A stretch of DNA of 64,000 bases. Source: Salvia splendens (lineage: Eukaryota; Streptophyta; Magnoliopsida; Lamiales; Lamiaceae). Positions 59,036 through 64,000 of this stretch are shown piece by piece (the first letter of the stretch is position 1; every line of letters starts with the position of its first letter). The DNA is taken from contig NC_056036.1 of NCBI RefSeq assembly GCF_004379255.2, forward strand, positions 558,001-622,000. The letters run 5' to 3'. The notes under the pieces are model-generated. The model worked only from the letters and a program-made list of their open reading frames with translations. It searched no databases and had not been told where the DNA came from. Both the position numbers and the translations under genes were made by a program.

Positions 59036-61993
59036 AGGGTCAGCTCCACTCCTTATTTTTCTCCGGTCCTTCTTGTGTCTGATAAATTACAAAGACTCCT
59101 TCATCCCTCTCCTTGTGCTGCATACACATTACTGTGTGTTAAGGGGGAAAACACCATCACCAAACCACAAATAGGGCGTGGCGTATTGAAGGATAATAAC
59201 CAAACCTTGGCTGTGCAAAACTTTCGTTAATGAAAGGTCACAAGCTAATCGAATGGTCCTCATCAGCGTGGTCTCCATTCACCAACCCAGACTAGATGGT
59301 CGAGTCCTCAGGCAACTGACCATCAGCCATTTCCAAACCTACCTTCTCTTGCATCACCCAAGATTGCCATTTACATGGGTTGTGGCATCATCCACTGAGA
59401 CCTCATTTAATGAGGCTGCCAGAGCATTTTCCGGAGCTGAAATGGAGCCACTGCTGCTAGGATCACCATTTGAACCTATCCACAAACTCCAATCGTTACG
59501 CCTCCTAATCATGTCACCCTGTGAAAAAAATGAAAAATTAAGTTGGTGCTCTCTACCAGGTCAGGGATTTTCAGATTAAAAGATTACTTGGAACATCAAA
59601 AGAAGTCAAGAACGAGAGCTGGCCTGTATTTCCACAGCCCGTAGAATGATGTCCTCAATGATTCCACAATGAGAGGGACATCATTTGTTTAAACGCTGAA
59701 CCTGAAAAGGCAGACATAGAGAAAACCTTGATCTTGCATGAAAAACCAAAAGAAAACCAAACCTAGAGAAAGTTTTCTGTGATCTCAAGAGGGGTGAAGA
59801 TGTAACAACCACAGCTTGTCCACTTTCTAATATACGGAGTAATTAATAACAAGAGAGTTTCTTTCAGATATCATGAAATCTCTTGAGAGGATGCTTTGCA
59901 GCAAAGGTCAGAAAAAATAAGCAGTAAACATTCATTTCAAACAGTCAAAGTGACTTTCATTTACAAAACATTGTTTGCAGCAATGGTAAAAATGTCTTGG
60001 TAAATTAAAAAAATGCACAATATGCATTCTCCAAGTGAAAGAAAAGTTCATCATAGACTTTGTTCCAGAGTAATTAAGAAAACAAATTTCATTCTTGTTT
60101 TAAGACTACAGAAATAGACTTTGTTATAACTTGAGAAGGTATAAAATAGGTTACATAATACATAAAACATAAGAATATAATAAATCCAATAAACTTACTC
60201 GTGGAAACGAAGCTACCAAGAGATGGGCACCCAGCCATTATCATCCATCTTAGACTTCAATAGGGATCTTTCACCAAATTAGCATCGCTGCAACAACATC
60301 CGTACTTAATTCAGCATCATTTGCATAGTGAGTCAACTTCTATAAAGTTTTCAATGAAAATAACCTGAAGTAATAGTCTATTTGGTTGACTATCATATTT
60401 GGTAATGGATTTGGAGATAGATTTGGATTTGGTAATGGATTCTCATTAGCAGGAGGGAAAATCACAGGTGGCATAGGTGGGAACATATATAAAGGGAGAC
60501 TCCATATCTGAAAGTTGAAAATAAACGTTAAAGAACATAAAGAGTCATACTGTAACAGAAACTAAACCACGCCGTGGACTCACTAAAGCCCATTTGTCCA
60601 GGAAAAAGCATCCTGGGTGGCGGGTGCCATAAAGGAGGCAGCACCAGGCGGCAGAGTGGAGGCGGCATAATATCCCATGGGAGGGGGAAGCATAAGGAGG
60701 AGGGGGGTGATGGACTTCTCTGCGCGTCATTGATTCCAGCTCCTTCCACCATGGTTGTTGTGGTACTGTCCATCTCCCCGAGGACGAGGCCATAGTTGTT
60801 GTTCCTCCTTGTGTTAATCCTCTGAGTAGAATGGTCATTTCCAGAATGAGATGGCCCGACCCCTCCTCCGATAGGTCTCGGACCTCTAACAGAGTTATCC
60901 AGAACAGTAGGAATAACCCAAATGGTACTTCAAAAACAGGAAATGGTGGTGGCATTGGGAGAGGTGGCTGATTAAAAAGACCCTGAGATGGTCCACTCAC
61001 TGAGAAGGCTACCTCTTCCAACACCCACCACTAGCACCACCACCGCGATTCCTCTTAGCCTAGCCGGATTTGGATTATTTCCCCCGGAATTACCATGAAC
61101 ATTATTAGCATTATTATGAGATGACCGTTGTGGAGGTGTGATATTATAGGAGCCTGTTGAACAAAGGAAACATATCTCAGATTAATCAGAACAACCACTC
61201 AATTATCATAAAACCATTCCATTTAATGAAAGCTCAAAGGTTGTAATTTCAAAATGTGCATATTTTACAGAGCATTAGACACAATTTTAAATAGCGAATT
61301 TTATGACAATTTTCACTGAAACCAAAGGAAGATATACAGATTAATCAGAAAAGGCATTCATTTATCATACAGGCAAAATTCAAACGTGAGAGATACACTT
61401 TTCGCTAAAATATACATTCAAAACCAATGCACACAAATTAGGGTAAAAGCCAACTTTTACTGAAGGTGTGAATTGATTAATTCAATTGGCAATGCACACA
61501 AATTAGGGCAAATTCAAATTAATGTACGAAACCCTAGATAAGATCAATACGTACAGTAACCTGTGAAGAGGGGACTGATCCGTCAGAGACGATTCTAGAA
61601 GCATCCGAGGACGATCTAGGAACAGAGCGGGTGGTTTCAGAGAGCGCCGGCCAAGAGACGGCTCCACCCATAACAGTAACCGGCTCAACGAACGCCGTTT
61701 AGCGGCCGGCTTCCAAACCGGCCTTCCCGCATTGCTGTCGCCGTTTTTCCGGCTGAGATTCCGAGTTATCAGAAGACAAAAGCCTCCTCCATGGGCGGAG
61801 AAGACGTGGAGGCGGAGGCTGAGGCTGAGGCGGCGGCGGCGGGTGCGGGGGGTGCGTTTGGCTCGGGATCTCCGCGCACAACCGAAGCCCACGGAGAGGG
61901 GAGGCTGCGGCGGCGCGATTGGGGACTGAGATGCGCTCCGCCGTTGGCGATGGGGTCGGTGTCTGATGGAGGAGGCGAGGAGTCAGTCACCAT
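59036..61993 (-). pseudogene. LARP1-like (La-related protein) pseudogene, intron-containing, multiply frameshifted
   Basis: LARP1 binds 5' TOP mRNAs and poly(A). The 5' exon (from 61993) reads VTDSSPPPSDTDPIANG, then SLPSPWASVVRG. It breaks frame at about 61780, 61745 and 61690 before EPVTVMGGAVSWPALSE and DASRIVSDGSVPSSQ. Exon 2 (about 60500-61155) holds NITPPQRSSHNNANN and LPMPPPFPVFEVPFG in shifting frames. The La motif is recognisable: NQIDYYF (about 60370-60390), SDANLVKD then LKSKMDDNGWVPIS (about 60200-60290), DVPLIVESLR (about 59660-59710) and RRRNDWSLWIGSNGDPSSSG (about 59430-59520). Splice-like borders remain between these blocks, so it is a decayed duplicate with introns, not a retrocopy. 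Six or more frame breaks rule out a normal product. Confidence 0.85.
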
Positions 61994-61999
61994 CAAAGA

Positions 62000-64000
62000 G
62001 CGAAGAGAAATTTGGAATTTTCAGAGTGAAAACCAAATGAGTGAATGTGTGAGAGGATCAATATATAAGGATTGAAGAGAAAAGAGGGCGAAAGAATTAA
62101 CAAACGGTTAGGGTGGTGATCTTATTAGGGTTTCGGCCGCTCTCTTTCTTTTCTTATTTATTTACTTTTTCAATTTCTTTTTCCATTTTTTATTTCCTTT
62201 TTACCAAGCTAATTTGTTAGGCAATCTGAGTCAAAATTCATTACCGTAACAGATTTGCCTATTAATTTACAAAATCTAAATACATAAATTCAGATTTTGT
62301 AGATTTTATTTACATAATCGAATAAAACATTTCTATTCATCTGTAATAACATACACCACGATTCACGTACATTAATGAGTATGGAGTATAATTAAAATAC
62401 ATACCAAGAGTTATCCGATAGAGTTATTTAGTGTTCATCTAAGGTCATCCCCTCAAGCTAACACACAACTCTTTTGGTGTTTCTCTCACCTTCTATATTG
62501 TTTCGCGTTTTAGTTTATTTTCATGGTTTTGTTTTTTTCTAAACTTATAAGAATTAATATCAAAATAGTTTCCTTTTAACTTTTTTTGTCTGTCATTAAA
62601 ACTAGCACACTTTAAGATTTCCTTTAGATAGTAGTACTATAAATATCAAAATATTTTATTACTATAAAACATCTAAATATTTTTGCTAGTGAAGGATGGA
62701 AAAGGACATCGATAGTAGGACATCGTTGTCATCGAAGTTTTACCAACTAATAGGAAGAAATATTTTTTTTCGATGGCCATCGCAACAAGCCTCGCGCAGT
62801 GAAACGAGAAATGAGTCACTCGCCCTTAAAAGGCCTTATAAGGGGTTAGTGACTCATTTCTAATAACCTCGAATCAGTAAAGCAATACAACTTTTTGACC
62901 CACACTTAGGTGGAAATCGCGGTAGGTCTTCACCCAACAATCCTGCACTGGGGTCGCGATTCCACCTCGCGCCTCGAGGCTCCACCGTGCATGCTCTATT
63001 GGATCATTATTCTAATCATTACACAACCTATGATAACTATAGAATAAAATATATTCTAAATCAGTAAGTATATATCATTTGATTTGATTCTTCTATATAT
63101 TTCCTTGATTTTTGGCTCAAAATATATCTTCATTTTTTATAATTCAAACCGTTATAATGTTACCGAAGCTTCTCTATATCTTACACGTAAACAATGTTAA
63201 CGTGGAAGGAAACACACAAAACATGTAAAAGACTATAATTGTGGGTGTAGTATTGTAGTTGCCAACTAATTTCTTGTTCATAAATACTTTACGTCTATCT
63301 TTTATAAACTCTAACTAAACCAAGAAAAATTATAATATGGCTTCTTCTTTTGGAAAATAAATTTTCTTATCCATTAATTTGTTAGGATCATTTGTCTGAT
63401 TAAGATGAGAAAGATCATATGCTGTAAGCTCAAAATACCATTCGCAAATAACGGTGAGTTTCTTTTTTATTACGTAAGTATTATTTATAATTCATCCTTT
63501 TTTCTAACAACTAGCTTAATCTGTTTAATATTTGAGAGTTTTATGGTTATATGTTATGACTAGATGTGTACATATCTTTTACAAATTATATGAATGATTT
63601 TTAAAGAAATAACAACCAATTTATTAAAATAATTGGAATATTGTATGATTGTCATCCTTGCGCGCAACCTGGTCATGATAATCGAACTTTGTATTGTTCC
63701 AAATTTATTCTGAAATTGATACTTCAGTTTCAATCACGGACTCCAAAATTGATACTGTTATATTTTTGGGTATGTGATGATCAAAATTCAAAACTGATAA
63801 ATTCTATTTTTTTAGTATTATAGTACGGGGGTATGTAGTTTCCTTCTTCAATGCCTTTTTCTTGCCTTTTAAGCATTGGCCGATGGACATACATTCGCAC
63901 AAACCACTGTCACCATAAAAAAGTTATTATCTAAAAATAAAAATATAGCGTCGAAAGTCATAAATTTTGGTCAAATTCTGATTTATCTCATAACTTTCAA
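62000..64000. other. Promoter remnant and AT-rich intergenic DNA
   Basis: A telo-box-like AAACCCTAAT (minus strand, about 62130-62140) lies upstream of the LARP1 pseudogene. The rest is AT-rich without supported genes, except a GC-richer block at 62690-63000 of repeat origin that contains the hairpin at 62806-62862. Confidence 0.45.
62806..62862. repeat. Near-perfect palindrome (hairpin)
   Basis: GAAATGAGTCACTCGCCC on the left pairs with GGGGTTAGTGACTCATTTC on the right around a centre of AAAAGGCCTTATAA. The arms are about 20 bases with few mismatches. It lies inside a GC-richer repeat-like block and is AP-1-like (TGAGTCA) at each arm. Confidence 0.7.

Noticed and set aside
59253..59579. Plus-strand frame over the LARP1 pseudogene
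   Set aside because: Antisense to recognisable LARP1 exon sequence (RRRNDWSLW); a shadow.

Overview
This window is nuclear DNA of a flowering plant, most likely a eudicot. Genes are split by GT-AG introns, intergenic DNA is AT-rich and full of transposon debris, and the readable proteins match plant families best (CLAVATA1, plant synaptotagmin, SKP1, RPA12, GDSL lipase). No bacterial operons, CRISPR arrays, rRNA or tRNA genes were seen. The species cannot be fixed from the sequence alone; an asterid is only a guess.

Layout, left to right. 1-2753 (-) is the N-terminal part of an ER HSP90 (endoplasmin), cut by the window edge, with an ER-stress-element-like site upstream. 3541-13525 is a transposon-rich block. 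It holds a GC-rich non-autonomous element with a 28-bp tandem array, a decayed PIF/Harbinger-type element split by a 2.7-kb solo LTR, a small intact membrane-protein gene (9053-9379 +), a SINE-like insertion with an exact 15-bp target duplication, and a second PIF/Harbinger-type element with one nonsense codon in its ORF1. 15169-16296 (+) encodes a RING-H2 E3 ligase. 18531-21591 (-) is an intact CLAVATA1-type receptor kinase. 24395-27377 (-) is a 12-exon synaptotagmin of the SYT2 type. 28839-29357 (+) is a short PNRC-like protein. 31268-32778 (-) is RNA polymerase I subunit RPA12, with telo-box and site II promoter motifs. 34427-38539 (+) is a prostaglandin E synthase 2-like thioredoxin-fold protein that uses a GC-AG intron.

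38540-43180 is gene-poor. 43190-44271 is a Mutator-like element with long inverted ends and a perfect 9-bp target duplication, carrying an unrecognised 157-codon ORF (a Pack-MULE candidate). Directly behind it lies a GDSL lipase gene with a one-base frameshift (44413-46790 +). 48109-49848 (-) is a DUF1295/steroid-5-alpha-reductase-like membrane protein. 53901-55296 (+) is SKP1. 56575-57045 (-) is a small basic protein, possibly mitoribosomal, flanked on both sides by tandem duplications. 59036-61993 (-) is a frameshifted, intron-containing LARP1 pseudogene.

The genes are independent housekeeping or signalling loci with no shared pathway. The most informative signals are structural: nested and precisely bounded transposon insertions, two genes broken by frameshifts, and local tandem duplications that copy the start-codon region of one gene. 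Exon borders were placed by eye from splice signals and frame continuity, and summed exon lengths were checked for divisibility by three.
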